From Hyaloperonospora brassicae (taxonomy: Eukaryota > Oomycota > Peronosporomycetes > Peronosporales > Peronosporaceae), in the NCBI GenBank assembly GCA_947650285.1, contig CANTFL010001040.1, positions 1 through 64,000 on the forward strand: 64,000 bases of DNA. Direction: 5' to 3'. The translations under genes and the position numbers were made by a program. Under the pieces are notes generated by a model, which saw nothing but the letters and a program-made list of their open reading frames with translations, was not told the origin of the DNA and did no database searches. Positions 42,209 to 54,838 of this stretch are shown piece after piece; positions within the stretch are counted from its first letter, which is position 1, and each line of letters starts with the position of its first letter.

Positions 42209-42736
42209 TGTAACGGGGTTACACGTCGGCTGGTAGCCGACGATAGGTGTGGGGCACACACGAGAGGGGGGGTACCCTATAAGGTAATATTAGAACACAG
42301 TGAGCGTATCAATTGTTGAAGACTGGTGTCTGTCATCAATTGATTGCAAGATCTTTTAAGAGGTTATTTAGGGCAGGTTAAATACGTTGTTCTAAGGTGT
42401 TCTTTTAGGTTAAATGAAGAAATAAAATTCAGTTCCCATTTTGATCAACAAAAGACACGTGCCTCTCTGAGGCGTCTTGCGATCGTAAGGAAGTAGCAAC
42501 GCCTTGTTAAGGCAGCTACTCCTTGTGCACTTAGTGCGTTCGATTCTTTGAATCGTTTGGTCCCCCTGGAACAGGGACCGTAAGCTCTTTGAGCTGTTGA
42601 CTCTCTGAGTCGGGTTCTCTGAACCACCTTTAAGCTCTCTGAGCTGTTGACTCTCTGAGTCGGGTTCTTTGAACCAAAGTTGCTCATTGAGCGTAAAGTC
42701 TTCCTCTGACTTAAGGAGCTGTGTAGCTCCGCTACA
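42209..42736 (+). repeat. 3' LTR of element B
   Basis: Identical to the 5' LTR as far as I could compare, except for one extra G in a G run (7 versus 6). Followed directly by the GTCCC duplication. Confidence 0.95.
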
Positions 42737-42741
42737 GTCCC

Positions 42742-43469
42742 ACTGATCAATTTAATATTAAAGGATGGTATTGGAGCACACGCGATGAACGGTAGAATGT
42801 CTACTGTTGAATTATACTGTGTCGATCCTCAATTATCTCGAGTTAGGCATCGGATCGGTCTTGTTCTCTATGGATCATAATAATGTCGTTGATGGAGCCA
42901 TTAGATCATGATGGAAATGCTTGTTGAAGATTCATGAGTGATGCCTCAAAAGTTCAGACCGAAAGAGCCAGTGGAAGCCGGTTGAATTGACGTCGCAAAA
43001 TGGATTTCGGCATATTTGGCACTTAGGTACTATTTCGGACCTTTTGCTACCAAAATTGGGAATTTGGTATCGTATTTGGAATTTGGTTCTCTTTTGGCGT
43101 TTAAATACGATATCGGGAATATTGACGCTATCTTTGGAGTACGGGTCATATTATTTTGACACGTGTTCAAGGAGGCGGTCAAGCTTAAGGGTGATATCAG
43201 TTTGGAGAGTAACATATAGTTTGGAATAGGCTTAAGGATAGGTTGGCTATTAATTTGGTTGGATAATAAAACAGGTCCCGTTTTATACAATAAAGCACGT
43301 CGCAGACTTCTCTTCCTGGCAAAACATTTGGCCTCCCATCGATCAAGAGACTTTACCGCGCCCTGTTTCGGTACTCACCTTGAATTGTTGAGCCAAGGTG
43401 TGGTTAAGGTAACTCAATTTCACTTAAACTGCTAGGGCAGCAGCAAACAACGGCAAAGGAAAAGGATTT
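42742..43469. other. No recognisable gene
   Basis: Element B target flank; AT-rich with short repeated phrases such as gaatttggt and tttggaat near 43050-43130. Nothing coding is supported. Confidence 0.4.
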
Positions 43470-44060
43470 TATTAACAAGATCGCGAGACGGATCAAGTGG
43501 TCAGAAGATCTGAACAAGGAGTTCAAGACAAGACCGAGCAAGATCGAAGCGATCTACCGGATAGATCCACACGTTTCATTTTGGCGAAACAGGAAACCTA
43601 TCTGTCCCACATTGCGCACTTCCAGCAAGATCGGCCGATCCCAAGACCAGATCGGACCGATCCCAAAGCAATACTGACGCAAGATTACTATTTGCTAAGT
43701 GAAGATTTCCGCACAGCAAAGACTACGATCCCGAAGACGAATCGAGATCGGTAAGATTCTAGATCGAGATCGCGACATCATTAACTAGAGATAGCCGCGA
43801 CTAAAGATCAGGATCGCAGAACCCCTGTTCGTGGTGTGAAAATTTCCGCACCGGAAGCGAACTCTCAACCCAACCTCTCAGCGAGATCGACATCTCCCAA
43901 GGCCGTTACGAAGAGCTATAGCCAGCCCAATTGACGGGTACACAAGGTGAGTACAAGGCTATACAACAAGGCAAGGACCGGATTACCCCCTCCGTGAGTC
44001 GGCAATCCGACCAAGTGGAAGATCGACCCTCACTAAAGTGATTTTGTGAGATCGACTTCA
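43470..44060 (+). repeat. Diverged LTR relic of family A
   Basis: Shares short blocks, in order, with the solo LTR at 52982-54147: gatcgcgagacgg-tcaagtggtcagaag, gttcgtggtgtgaa and gacgggtacacaaggtgag. Much older than the other copies. Confidence 0.6.
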
Positions 44061-46429
44061 CCACAATACCTATATAGTAACCCATGAAAGTCCTAAATTT
44101 CGACATATTCTTCGGCAAGTTTTTCGGCAACAAATAGCGCAGTGCCTCTTTTTTTAAGATTTGCGAAAAACAAAACGAAGGCCTAGTGCTAGGAAGATCA
44201 TTCGTCCACATAGTCATTTCATTTTATCCTGCCGATTTGGCGAGAATATATGTGGGAGTACATCCGGGTACGATATGATAAGTAGCGGCATGCGAGGATC
44301 AGGCACGCTGGGCTGCATGGTGATCTAAAATACATACAAACGCGATCAACTTCGGCAAATATATTATTATACACCTTTGAAGTTAAATTTAGCAAAGAAA
44401 GTCACGTCTGAATTGTCAGCCATTGTTTGAACAGTCGAAAAGGCGACCTCGTGCGTGCTCCAAGCAATGATTGGCTCTTGAGGAGCAAATCAAGATGTAC
44501 ATAAAATGACATTAGTCGTATGCCATGGGATATTAGAAGCGTAGACGTCACAAAAGACTATTCTCTCAAGCTCAATAATAAATAAGCCTTTTTATATGCA
44601 GCATAATATATTGTTGGGACCGTCGCACCGTATGACCTAAACCGTTTAATGGAGTTTACTCGTTCCAACAGCCCGGACCTGACGACATAACATGCAGCTT
44701 CAGAATGAAGCAATATATAATGTTTTCGTCGCCCATTTGCATCCCTTAATGAGCAAGTCGCTAGCTTGTGGCTCGTCGTCTTTTACCTCGCAGTGAGTGT
44801 GCTGACGTCGATGTGTCTTCATCGAGACTTACTCTGCCTATGAGTCATTCTCTTTATATATTTTATTGCATTGAGGTTTGACGATAGTCTTCTTTACGCG
44901 GGATACCTGTGTTGCGCGTGTTGTGATTGTTCAAATTATGACCATGCTTTATGAAATCCCCCTGCTTCTTGCAGTAGCGGCAGACTGAATGTGAGATCTG
45001 TAGATGGTTTGTCTGGATTCGTCCGCGCGGGCGAAAGTCGGATATGGCCAATTTTGATGGCCTCAGGCTCTTAAAGGAATGTCGAAGGGAAAGAAACTGG
45101 GGGAATTGGTGTAGTCAAGGCATTGATTACCCCAACGGCTGTCAGAAGTTTAAACGTTATCATTCCATATCAATCGTGATCACATTTTGGAGCATAGTAC
45201 AGCAGCGGTACTTAAGTTCATGTCGAATGACTCGTGTAGCCCCCTCCGTTTATAGATGATCTTATCGATTTCACTCATGTCTATGATATGAATTATGACT
45301 TGCCGGAACCAGTCAGCGCGATCGGCCAAATGTTTGCAGTTCGACTGCTAAAGCAAATTCAACTCGTCGCGTAGGCGCTGCTGAAGATTAGCCGAAACAA
45401 TATACGGTTCAATCTAGAAATCGAATAAGCACCAACATGGTGTTGTACCGCTAAATTAAATTTGTTTGAGTAGTAGAACCTTACTAAACACTAACTAGGA
45501 TGACGATAATTTGACCGTAGATTGGTTTATCAAGTCAAATGATTTTCAGACCGTATAATATGCGCTATTTGGTTATAATAGACGAGCTGAAACTTCAAGA
45601 CGACCAACTGAATCTGCAAGTCTTATTTTTCTGCGCAATTTCTGGCGTCGGTACGATGAATAGTGAGGTTTTAAAACTCCACTTCTTGCTGTGTTGGCGT
45701 TTTTACTACACTCTCCATGAGATGCATATAGGCAGGGTCTACCATGATACTTTACTACAAGAATAAGATGGGCGGACATAAGTTTTGAAGTACTATGCCT
45801 GTTCGATTATAAAAAGTTTTCTGCTTCATCTGGAGCTCAGGTGGAGTGTAGCGAAGATCTTGGCATAGGTACGCTAAGCTTCCGTAAGGAGGGTTGCATA
45901 ACTTGGAAGAGAATTGTTGAGAAGATGGACTTAGTCGGGAAAGTATCGCTTGTCCTTCTTATATCTAGCGATGCAAGGCTTTAGCGACGCGCAAGGTCTT
46001 CTTGAGCGAATAATATAGGTTCTATGCGCAACTCAAAGTCACTTCTACAGCGTTAAAGAGGAAGGTATAAGCAGCCGAGCTTACTAGTGAGTTCACGTCT
46101 CCTCTTTCCCATACACGTTGTTAGGAGAGCATCACTACGTTTGCTCGATGGTATATGGATTAGCAGTTTAGGATATTTTCGGGCTAGCCCAATGATTGAA
46201 CTTAAGGGACCAAAAGTTTTAACTGACTAACAACGAGACGGCCGCGCCAGAACTCAAAAATGCTCAGTGTTCTATCTTCCGAAACAGTTAATGAGGCTTA
46301 CCATGGATATCGAAGCGATACACCGGCCCGTCGATTCGACCAGCGATACAATGAATTTGTAAGTAGACACAACCAATTGAACTCGAAGTGTAAAACACCG
46401 TTATGGACGAGATGGCGAAGGCGTATGAA
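44061..46429. other. Gene-poor AT-rich region
   Basis: About 2.4 kb in which I see no gene, RNA or intact element on either strand. Short frames are uninformative. Confidence 0.4.
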
Positions 46430-46760
46430 GGGGAAGGCAGTGACCAACAAGTGCTAACATTTGTGAGGTTGGAGGTATATTAAAAGTGTTTAACTATGCT
46501 GTCTACTACTCTACGGGATGACTGGGGATGCATCATGTGCACCCAAAAGACCTTGTATTACTTACATCATATATATCCCACTTACTGATTTTTCTGAGTT
46601 ATGGTGGTCGTTGAGGTGCCAAAACCCCTTCCGTAATGACCACCTAATTTCTGTATAGAGTACCCGAGTTTTGGGTTCCAGTGCCTCAATTGACATGTGC
46701 AAGTGAATGAATTCAGTCAGGTTGGAATCTCCATAAATCCATTCTGATCCGATTGATAGT
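46430..46760 (-). repeat. LTR relic (family D), copy 2
   Basis: Diverged copy of 17545-17830 (shared ccttccgtaatgaccac and tctactactctacgggat). Its left edge carries accaacaagtgctaacat, similar to the primer-site flank of element C at 62780-62800. Confidence 0.55.
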
Positions 46761-48903
46761 CCAACCAATATATTGTATTAGGATCATCATCACTGTGACT
46801 GCGGGAGTGCAACGACTGATAGAGTGCATCTACTGTATATACGTGAGGAGATTACTTTCTGCGTGCACGGGAGAGTTGTATCTATCCAACGAAAGCAAAC
46901 GTACAGGACAACGCTGTTTTGATATAGATTTTATTGCCACAACATATATTTCGAGCGCACCGCGACCAAAAAGCAGCAACTTGTCTAGCGTCTGCCGACT
47001 TGATGGTGCTAAAACTCATGGCCGCTCTTCTAAGCACGCAGGTCGAGTAGCAAGATCAGTAAATGCCACCGTTCTATTATTATTAAACTGCTTTTACAAC
47101 ACTTTGCCGGCCGAAGGATCTAGACCCCTATTATCGAAAGTAAGGCGACTTTGGTATATATTATTCATCTAACCATCAAAACTTCTGTTCCCACGACTTT
47201 ATAGTCATGACGAAAGTAATTAATGACAAAATTACGTGCAAGTGGGTTAAATGATCGAAAGCTTTTTCGAGCGGCGTAAACGCAGATGCCTTCGACTATC
47301 TGGGATCATACCAATGAGCTCACAGGTAAACAAATGTGGATAATTTACCGAGTGGCATTGCGCCAACTAAATTCCTACTTATGAGTCAAAAACCTGATAC
47401 GAGTTGTCGGAAGTTACAGTACTGTCGAAAAGGAAAGCAGACAACACAACATGTGTTCTGAAAGCTCTTGTGCACACATTATTTTGGCAGAAGCTTATAT
47501 ATATTTGGATCGGTGAGAGGTGGGAGCTTAGTCGTTTGCACGTACTCCTCGCAATTTGTACCAGCCGTCAAGGAGCGAGTGAATTGCCCGTTACATGGCC
47601 GCATTCATCGTGGCCACCCGGTCGGTTATATAGCTGGGCGAGACCGTGGACTATTCTCAGTAGTGTTGTAGTACCATCTCATAAATACTACGTGATCGTT
47701 CTAGATTACATCGCGACTTCGATTTGACCGAGGGTAGTATCAAAGACTCTTGGAACACTGGCATCCGGCAAATCCAAGTAGTAGCAATACGTAAGTACCG
47801 GCAAGGCGACACGACATTAATGGTGTCCGCCTATTGCTTTGTCAACGTGACCATTGACAAGGAACCCCATGAGTCATCACCTATTACGACACGCTCCTTA
47901 AAAGCACCGGACTCGGCTGAGGAATCCGGCGTTTCTAATAGACCTAGTATTGATCAGACATATTTCAATTTAGTCCAGGTAAAGTATACTCGTCTACCCC
48001 TCATAGGATACCGCAAAAAAGATTTGTATGGTACTACATCAATTTGATAATAAAAATGCGATCTATCGGCAAATTAAGAGTGTAATCTGATGTTCGCGAG
48101 TATGACGTGTCGTACATTAATAACTTTAGACCGTCGATAACTTGTTGCTAAAAGATTTATATTAATAAAGAGAAGCTATAATTATGGAGTATCAAAACCG
48201 GTATTTGGTCTTCTGTGCGGGTGACAGATCGTAGAAGGACCTCTACACGATATATCATACAGGTGCCAATCGATTTAAAGCTATTTTTACTGTGCATTTA
48301 ATGACGAATCGGTCAGACGCAACACGATTAATGGATCAAAAGTCTCGGTCAAAAGAATACCGAAGTTCACGAAGAATCGCCGTTTGTTCGCTCATAAATG
48401 TAACCTTATTTTCTATCCATTCCGAAATGTTACACGACGATAAAATTTTTCTCATGGACACTATTATTACAGGTCAGAGGCTAAGTTGCTAATATTAAAT
48501 TTGGCACCCCAATATTGGTAATACATGTATGACGCTCTTCATCTTCTACCAGGGGCGGCTTTCAGCTACTTATGTAAGTTTGCTATTGTCATCGCTGGTG
48601 ATGTAATGTGACCGACCAATTCCAACACAAAAGGACTGTGTGCAAGTCACAATGTAGCGTTCATCCACATGAAGCGAGTGAAATGGTTAAAATACGTGAG
48701 GTCATCCACGTGGGAGTATGCTGAGCACGTGATACCAATTACACATTCGTCATTGCAGCAATTCTGTGTATTTTACCCGCATTAGAATCATTGCGGTCAG
48801 TTCATGACATCTTGTGAATCCCATGTGCCACTTATCTAGGAGTTATAATTCCACAGGGATTGTAGCGCACTTTACGTCTCAAGATCGACGCGTCGAGTTC
48901 CGT
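46761..48903. other. Gene-poor region
   Basis: No supported gene. Frames at 47404-47727 and 47724-48047 (plus) have no recognisable motifs. Confidence 0.4.
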
Positions 48904-49293
48904 TCACCATAATATGCATAACCCCGTTCGAATTTCGTGCTTAAGGTCAGGTACTGATATAAATAAGATTTTATACAGCCACGGGTTGTGGGTTCTGTTA
49001 AACCTGTGATGACACAGCATGTCGTTTGCCATCGAGCAGCCTCCAGCATTTGTAAATATCACACACTCGGACTCGTCCTTGTACTCTGCGTCAATAAAGC
49101 ACGCATTAGAATTAGTATCCAGCCTAGCAGCACTCATCGAAATAATCACCTCGTTGCTTGTTGGGGTATATATCCCTCCATCCAGCCTCGCAGTACAAAC
49201 CTTAGTATCAATGTCACAGTAACCCATCACGATTGCGCCGTCAATGGACTTGGTATCACCTGCGTGCTTATAAGAACATACTGTGATAGATCG
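48904..49293 (-). CDS. Possible cysteine-containing ORF, unidentified
   Basis: Minus-strand frame, open from about 49293, with an ATG at 49227. It has an orderly composition: MGYCDIDTKVCTARLDGGIY, EVIISMSAARLDTNSNACFI and DESECVIFTNAGGCSMAND, about eight cysteines in 100 residues, and Asp/Asn-rich turns. No signal peptide or upstream exon was found and I recognise no family. It could be a fragment of a decayed gene or chance. Confidence 0.2.
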   Translation of the reverse strand, partial: RSITVCSYKHAGDTKSIDGAIVMGYCDIDTKVCTARLDGGIYTPTSNEVIISMSAARLDTNSNACFIDAEYKDESECVIFTNAGGCSMANDMLCHHRFNRTHNPWLYKILFISVPDLKHEIRTGLCILW

Positions 49294-50634
49294 TTCTTGG
49301 CCTTATTGTCGTTGCTAGAACCAGCACATTAGTCAAGCTTTCGTGATTTCTGAAAAGGCACACTCTCAACGCCCACGAATATAGAGATTTGATTGTACGA
49401 TCACCCGCAAATTAGGATGTGCACATGTCTTGTAGCAAAGTCGACAGTTGATGCAAAAATCCGAATGGCCTTTATTGCGTGCGAGGTCTCAAGATCAGTT
49501 TTTCGATGTTTACGGAAACAATAAAACGTGGGACAAATAGAGCCTTTATCACTGGGTTCGAATTGCAATAGTAAAAATACAGCGCTGATAATTTTAAAGG
49601 GGACGCCAATCTACGGGCATGGAAAAAGACCATGCAAAGTCGATTTGGCCTGCTCCATACGCACCAATCATCAGATCTATGTTCGTACTGACCATTCAAT
49701 TGATTTTGCTGATCACCTTTCGAGACTGGTTGTGTATATCTCGCAAATACGTGCCAGATTGAACTTCTCGTAACTATCATACGGGAGCTTATGTGTCGAA
49801 ACGTATTCGACGCACCTAAACGATATAGTCTTATATAGTGCAGGGTCATGTACGGGTAGATACGTCGTCAACACGCAGCGAAAACATCTTAGTCGACTTG
49901 CGAGCTTCGACAAGCCCGGAGAGAGGAGAGGAAAGAGTCGAAGATACTCGAAGTGTTGGTGAGTATAAAAAGTACGCATTCGAGTCAGTCGTTCATCCGG
50001 CTGTGTTCGTACTGGATCACAGCATATACAGCGCGGTTCAGCTAGACCCAATCGGTCCGCATCGACGGTGCTAGTACATAGACGGATGATATATGCATAT
50101 GGAATACGGCTGTAAAGACCTTCAGTGACCAAAGGATTCGATCCAGGCCAGCGTAAGATTTATTTATGTTTAGCGTACACGCGACACATCCAGAAGGTTT
50201 AGGTGGTTGCTTCTAGAAGTGAGGGAAGCACGCGACTCTACAATCTCGCACAGGTTTGCGAATTGGGAATCTAATACGTTGGACATAGTAGCAAGGTGTG
50301 ACATTGATGCAAAAGTCTCATGACATAGCTTCAAGTACTTCTGCGTTGGACGACTTTATTGTGTGTAGCAAGCTTGGATAATAGAAAACAGTGTATCCTG
50401 TGCTTTCTTTTGCATCTAGCATTGACGTTCTTCAAGAGCTGAAACGTTTTGTGAACGTCCAGGTGCAACAGTCTGCTTTTGGTTTACTATGTTACTGCCA
50501 GGCATTGCACAGGCGATTGGGGATGTTCCTTTTCAGCAGATGAAAATTGTGGTGTCTCGTCGCATAAATCTCGACAAGAACTTGTGGCTTTACAATGTAC
50601 ATCCGTACACTCCACACCGTTCATATACATACGA
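49294..50634. other. Gene-poor flank of element C
   Basis: Overlapping short frames on both strands around 49470-50130, none with a recognisable motif. No RNA gene seen. Confidence 0.4.
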
Positions 50635-50852
50635 CGTGAGGACTTGTGGCTCACTTGGTAAATTGAAAACTGAATTAACATAGTTCCTGAGTTCGCTACC
50701 TTGTGCTACCTCTAATCCTATCAATATATGTCGTTCCAGAATGTTCCTAATGACGTCATACTGTGAGGTCAGACCGTGACGACAGACCGTGAAATCATGA
50801 ATATCTAGCATATAGATAGCTTAGTCGTGCTGCACGACTCGGCGACATGACA
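50635..50852 (-). repeat. 3' LTR of element C
   Basis: On minus it begins TGTCATGTCGCCGAGTCG. The palindrome AGTCGTGCtGCACGACT sits near this end and GATAGC hairpin arms near 50800-50820. The pol reading frame ends about 30 bp inside it. Confidence 0.8.
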
Positions 50853-52236
50853 TCTCTTCGGACCTGTCTTCGCGTTGGCGGTCTCGAAATTCCTGTACTA
50901 GTCGCTGCCAATGCGATACATGGCGGATAGCTTTCTCGCGTTCCCAAGTACTGTCACACCCTGGGAGGCCGTGCCATTTTACTATCCATTCCACTTGGCG
51001 GCTGCGCTGATGAAGACGAAGTACCTTTTTTACAATGTGTAGTCCCTTCTTAGTATCTGCCTCTAGGATGATTGGTGCGGCCTTCGGAATCGGTCTTCCA
51101 GCGAGCTCGGACTCATTCAGCATATATGGATAGAGTAGGTCGACGTTCCACGATGGATGCAGTCTATTCAGGTTTCGCGGTAGCTTTAGTTTAGCTACAT
51201 TCGGGATGATCATCGACATTATCTCAAACGGTTTAACTTTCTTCCCTGTGACCTTTGCTTTTTTTCTCCATGTGAGCATTAATTGATTTGATTGGAAGGT
51301 TATTGGTATCCATCAGAACTAAGTCACCAACACTAACGGTAAAGCTTGTTCTTTTCGAGTCGTAGTACTTCTTCTAACTCTCCTGGGCTTGTTACAGATT
51401 TTCGCGTGCCTTACGCACCAGGTCTTGGCGATTCTTGTCGAATTTTGAGGCGAACTCTGAGATGGGCTGTGGACCCATTTTCGTAGTCTTTGTATTCGTG
51501 AGCAATAAGATTGGATACTTTTCTTCCGGTATAGATATCAAACGGGGTAAGCTTTGTTGACGCGTTTACTGAAGTGGTGTGCGAGTATTCTGTCGTACCT
51601 AGTAACTTGACCCAATTTTCTCTACTGTACGATACTAGGCAGCGTAAAGCGTCTTCTAACATTAAATTTTTGGCGTTCTGTTTGTCCATCCGCTTGCGCT
51701 CTATGAGCGGTCGTCATGCTTTGCTTGACACCCATTAGAGTCATCAGGGATTTCCAAAATTTTGCCGTGAACTTCGGAGTCCGGTTGCTGGTGATAACCT
51801 TCGGCAGTCCATGATGTCGGACTACGTCATCGAAACATAATTTAGCTGTGTCTTTGGAATATGCGGTCGTATACGTTGGCGCATAGATTGGTCTCTTCGA
51901 CAATTTATTTAGATTTACAAAAATAGCGTCGTACCCTTCCGACACGGGTAATCCAGTAATGAAGTCCATTGACACAACTTCCCAGCATTCCTTCGGAATA
52001 AGTATAGGTATCATTAATCCCTTCTTTCGTTGGCTGTTTGACTTCCATCGAGCGCATATTTCACATGTCTCGACGTACTTGTGCATCGTCTCCAGTATCT
52101 TCGGCCAGTAGTACCAATGCTTCAACTTCATGTAAGTTCTGCAAACTCCCGGATGCGCTGCTGTAGCTGCATCATGAAACTCGTATAGAATCTTCGTATT
52201 TTTTTCTGGTATGTCTGTAATGCATATTTGTTGCAT
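50821..52236 (-). pseudogene. Element C integrase and chromodomain
   Basis: Zinc region: FHDAATAAHPGVCRTYMKLK, then CEICARWKSNSQRKKG. Core: EVVSMDFITGLPVSEGYDAI, VVRHHGLPKVITSNRTPKFT (the expected SDRD is SNRT, so the catalytic Asp is mutated) and TTAHRAQADGQTER. The C-terminal domain then ends in a chromodomain (LHQRSRQVEWIVKWHGLPGC, DSTWER) at 51050-50930. Frame changes near 51660 and 51330. Confidence 0.85.
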
Positions 52237-52354
52237 TGCATCATCTTGCTTCAGATATATGAGTACATCGTCGATTATGAAGTTGTTTTGAAGCTGCTTG
52301 GTCTTCCAGATATGTTTAAAAGACTTACCTTATCTATAGCCCTGCTGAATCGCT

Positions 52355-52981
52355 TTACGCACTGCGTCGTCGATATGGGCGCGCACAACATGCAACTCGG
52401 TGTTGTGGATTTGCTCTTGAGCGATTCATATCAGGCGACTCCCCCCGCACTTGCACATCGTTGAGTAAGAGTTGGTAGACATCGAGCGGAAGGTACTGAA
52501 GGAACGCAGCGTTAACCATGTGCGAACCCAAATGCGTGAAGTTTTCATCACAGGCATCCGCACACTCATGGCCGACGTTCGACGGATCGGGAACATGGTC
52601 CGTACTCACCGCGGAGTCGCCGCAATTCTCTCGAGACACGGTTGGACGAGATAATGCGTCAGCCACCGCATTGGAGCGTCCCTTGACATGATGTAAGACA
52701 AAGTTAAACTGGAAAAAGAACGTTATCATAAGATCCATCTTTAAAGACACCTTGGGATGGTAGAGCATCCACCTGCACGCGAAATTGTCCGTATCGACTG
52801 AAACGAGTCTTTCGTGGAGATACGGACTTTATTTTCCGAGCGCTGTCTTGATAGCTAACAGCACTTTTATGTGAGCTGGCCATTTAACCCGTAGGGGCCC
52901 AGTTGTTTTGAATAAAACGCAATGGCATGGATGTGCCGGTGATACGTTGCGAAAGAACACCACCCATGCAAAACCCAGAAG
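52355..52981 (-). pseudogene. Element C RNase H, downstream part
   Basis: Immediately left of the solo LTR, minus reads GFCMGGVLSQRITGTSMPLR, later MLYHPKVSLKMDLMITFFFQ and HHVKGRSNAVADALSRPTV, the usual end of gypsy RNase H. Stops near 52890 and a frame change at 52770 show decay. Confidence 0.8.
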
Positions 52982-54147
52982 TGCGGTTCGCGGCTATGGA
53001 AATTTGATGTAGAGGAACTGAATGCGTTCCCATTATGTCCGAGCCAGTTAACGGTTGGCTGCCCGATCCCCCATCTGGTCAGATCGCGTCCATTGGACAG
53101 TCAGACTAAAATGGATATCAGATTGGGCAGGTTGGGACCTGCGATCTTGGGTCAAGGTATAAGGCGAAAGGTAACGTTGGCGATCAGTCAATAAAGAAGG
53201 GAACCGCGATCAGCAAGGCAATCGCGATCAAGGAGGCGATCAAGATCGTGATTAGTGATCGCGATCGTGATCAGTGATCAGGCATGTGATCGCGATCGTG
53301 ATCATTGACCAGGTAGATATTTGCGATCAAGTTGTTGAGGAGAACACCATGTGGTCCACGATTAGCAAGGCGATCACGATCAGGAAGCGATCGAGATCGT
53401 GATCAGTGATCAGGTATGTGATCGTGTTCAGACAAGTATATCAGGTGTGGGCCACGCAAGTACAAGATCTCTACCGTCTAGAGAGAGCGACATGTGGCAA
53501 AACAATGTCCAAGACATGGGGATAGGGATAGGTTTTTTGGGTTTGATTGGTTAGCATTAAACAGAGTTCAATCTGCTTTAAAGTACACGTGTCGACTTCT
53601 CCTCCGGGTGGATCATTGGCCACCCGACGTCAAGGAAAGGTTTACATACTTTAATCAAGTGATATCCCTGGATTGTTTGGCCAGGGATCGAGATGTCTCA
53701 AACAACACCCCAACTGCGACTGGACGCAGGAAACCCTTTGTGGTTGAGGACCCAAGATCGCGAGACGGCTCAAGTGGTCAGAAGGCTGGCAAATCAAGGT
53801 CTACGTTTGGAAAATGCGATCTGTTACAGATCAGGGTGACTCATATCGAGCACCCCACAAGCATACAAGTGATCGCGTGACGAATTCCACGTGATCACAC
53901 CAACCCCGATCGTGGTGTGAAGATCTCAACACCGTGATCAAATCTCGACCCCATCGCAAACACGTTTAAGTTTTCCATTGACACGAGTCCACCTGGAAGA
54001 GTGCAACCCGCCATAACGACGGGTACACAAGGTGAGGAAGGCAATCAAGAACACGGAATCGTAGTACCACCTCTGTTAGTCGGTCGTCCGAGCGCCAGTG
54101 AAGAGTTAGGACCGACTCCTCAAAAGATCGATCACCACCACACCACA
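52982..54147 (+). mobile_element. Solo LTR of family A inserted in element C
   Basis: An 1166-bp copy, inverted relative to the LTRs of element A and more diverged, with ends TGCGG...CCACA. Flanked by GAAG at 52978-52981 and 54148-54151, a 4-bp duplication. With one GAAG removed, the minus strand reads directly through the RNase H TDAS-G motif of element C. Confidence 0.9.
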
Positions 54148-54151
54148 GAAG

Positions 54152-54623
54152 CATCCGTTGTTACAATGATAGAATGATCAAAGTCAGGCAATTTCGGATT
54201 CGGACACTGCTAAAGTGCGAGATTTAAGGCGTTAAACGCTGTTGACTGATCGCCCCTCTCCAGCTCCATGGAGTGTTTTGTTTGGTTAACGTTTAAAGAA
54301 GACGCGAAAGTAGTGCAAAACTGCAGATGAATCGTCGGCAATACCCAGCTAGTCTCAGAAACCTCAGCACCTCCTTGTGACAGGACGGTGTTTGGAACGT
54401 TTTGATAGAATTGTTTTCTATAGGGCGACGCGTAGATCTGCAGCGGAAACCATATGCCCTTAGAACGTATTTTATTTGAGTCCAAATGCACATTTAAACA
54501 GTCGATCGTAAAGATTCTCCTTGCGCAACACTTCGCAGACGGCACGAACGTGGCCAACGTGGTCCTACATTGTACGGGAGAAGATGCATATGTCGTCCCA
54601 ATAAACGACAACGATGGTGCCTA
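54152..54623 (-). pseudogene. Element C RT C-terminal part and RNase H start
   Basis: Begins on minus with TIVVVYWDDICIFSR (catalytic YxDD as YWDD) right at the copia junction. It goes on through the connection domain (FLRLAGYCRRFICSFALL near 54330-54380) to VTTDA at the solo LTR. Contains stops and frame changes. Confidence 0.8.
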
Positions 54624-54834
54624 TGTTAGAAATAGACATATGGCCATGTGATAGTTGCGTGCGTGTGGAAAGGCGCGCCGATTCGTGTGCACGAGACACT
54701 ACACACTTTCGTAGAGATGGATAGGAAAGATGCATTTGAGTGGCTATCATGAGAGATGGAAAGTGAGTGGCTAGCAGCAGCAGGCGAATAAAGTCAATAC
54801 AGAATCTTTTTACCTTCCAACATCCATCTAAAGA
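54624..54834 (+). repeat. 5' LTR of the copia element
   Basis: Short LTR; differs from the 3' copy at scattered single bases, and the exact right boundary (54822 or 54834) is uncertain. Confidence 0.8.
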
Positions 54835-54838
54835 GGTT

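Larger units (their letters stand above)
34922..42736 (+). mobile_element. Element B: apparently intact Ty3/gypsy chromovirus
   Basis: LTRs at 34922-35448 (527 bp) and 42209-42736 (528 bp) appear to differ only in the length of one G run. The perfect 5-bp target duplication GTCCC lies at 34917-34921 and 42737-42741. Between them are a primer site, an intact gag, an intact pol ending in a chromodomain, an antisense ORF and a purine tract. This is the best candidate in the window for a recently active autonomous element. Confidence 0.96.

Noticed and set aside
34917..42741. Possibility that the two copies of the LTR are an assembly duplication
   Set aside because: A perfect 5-bp target duplication, primer site and purine tract in the right places show a genuine LTR element.
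44061..50634. Search for tRNA or rRNA genes in the gene-poor region
   Set aside because: No cloverleaf arms with A and B box motifs, and no rRNA-like conserved blocks, were recognised by eye.
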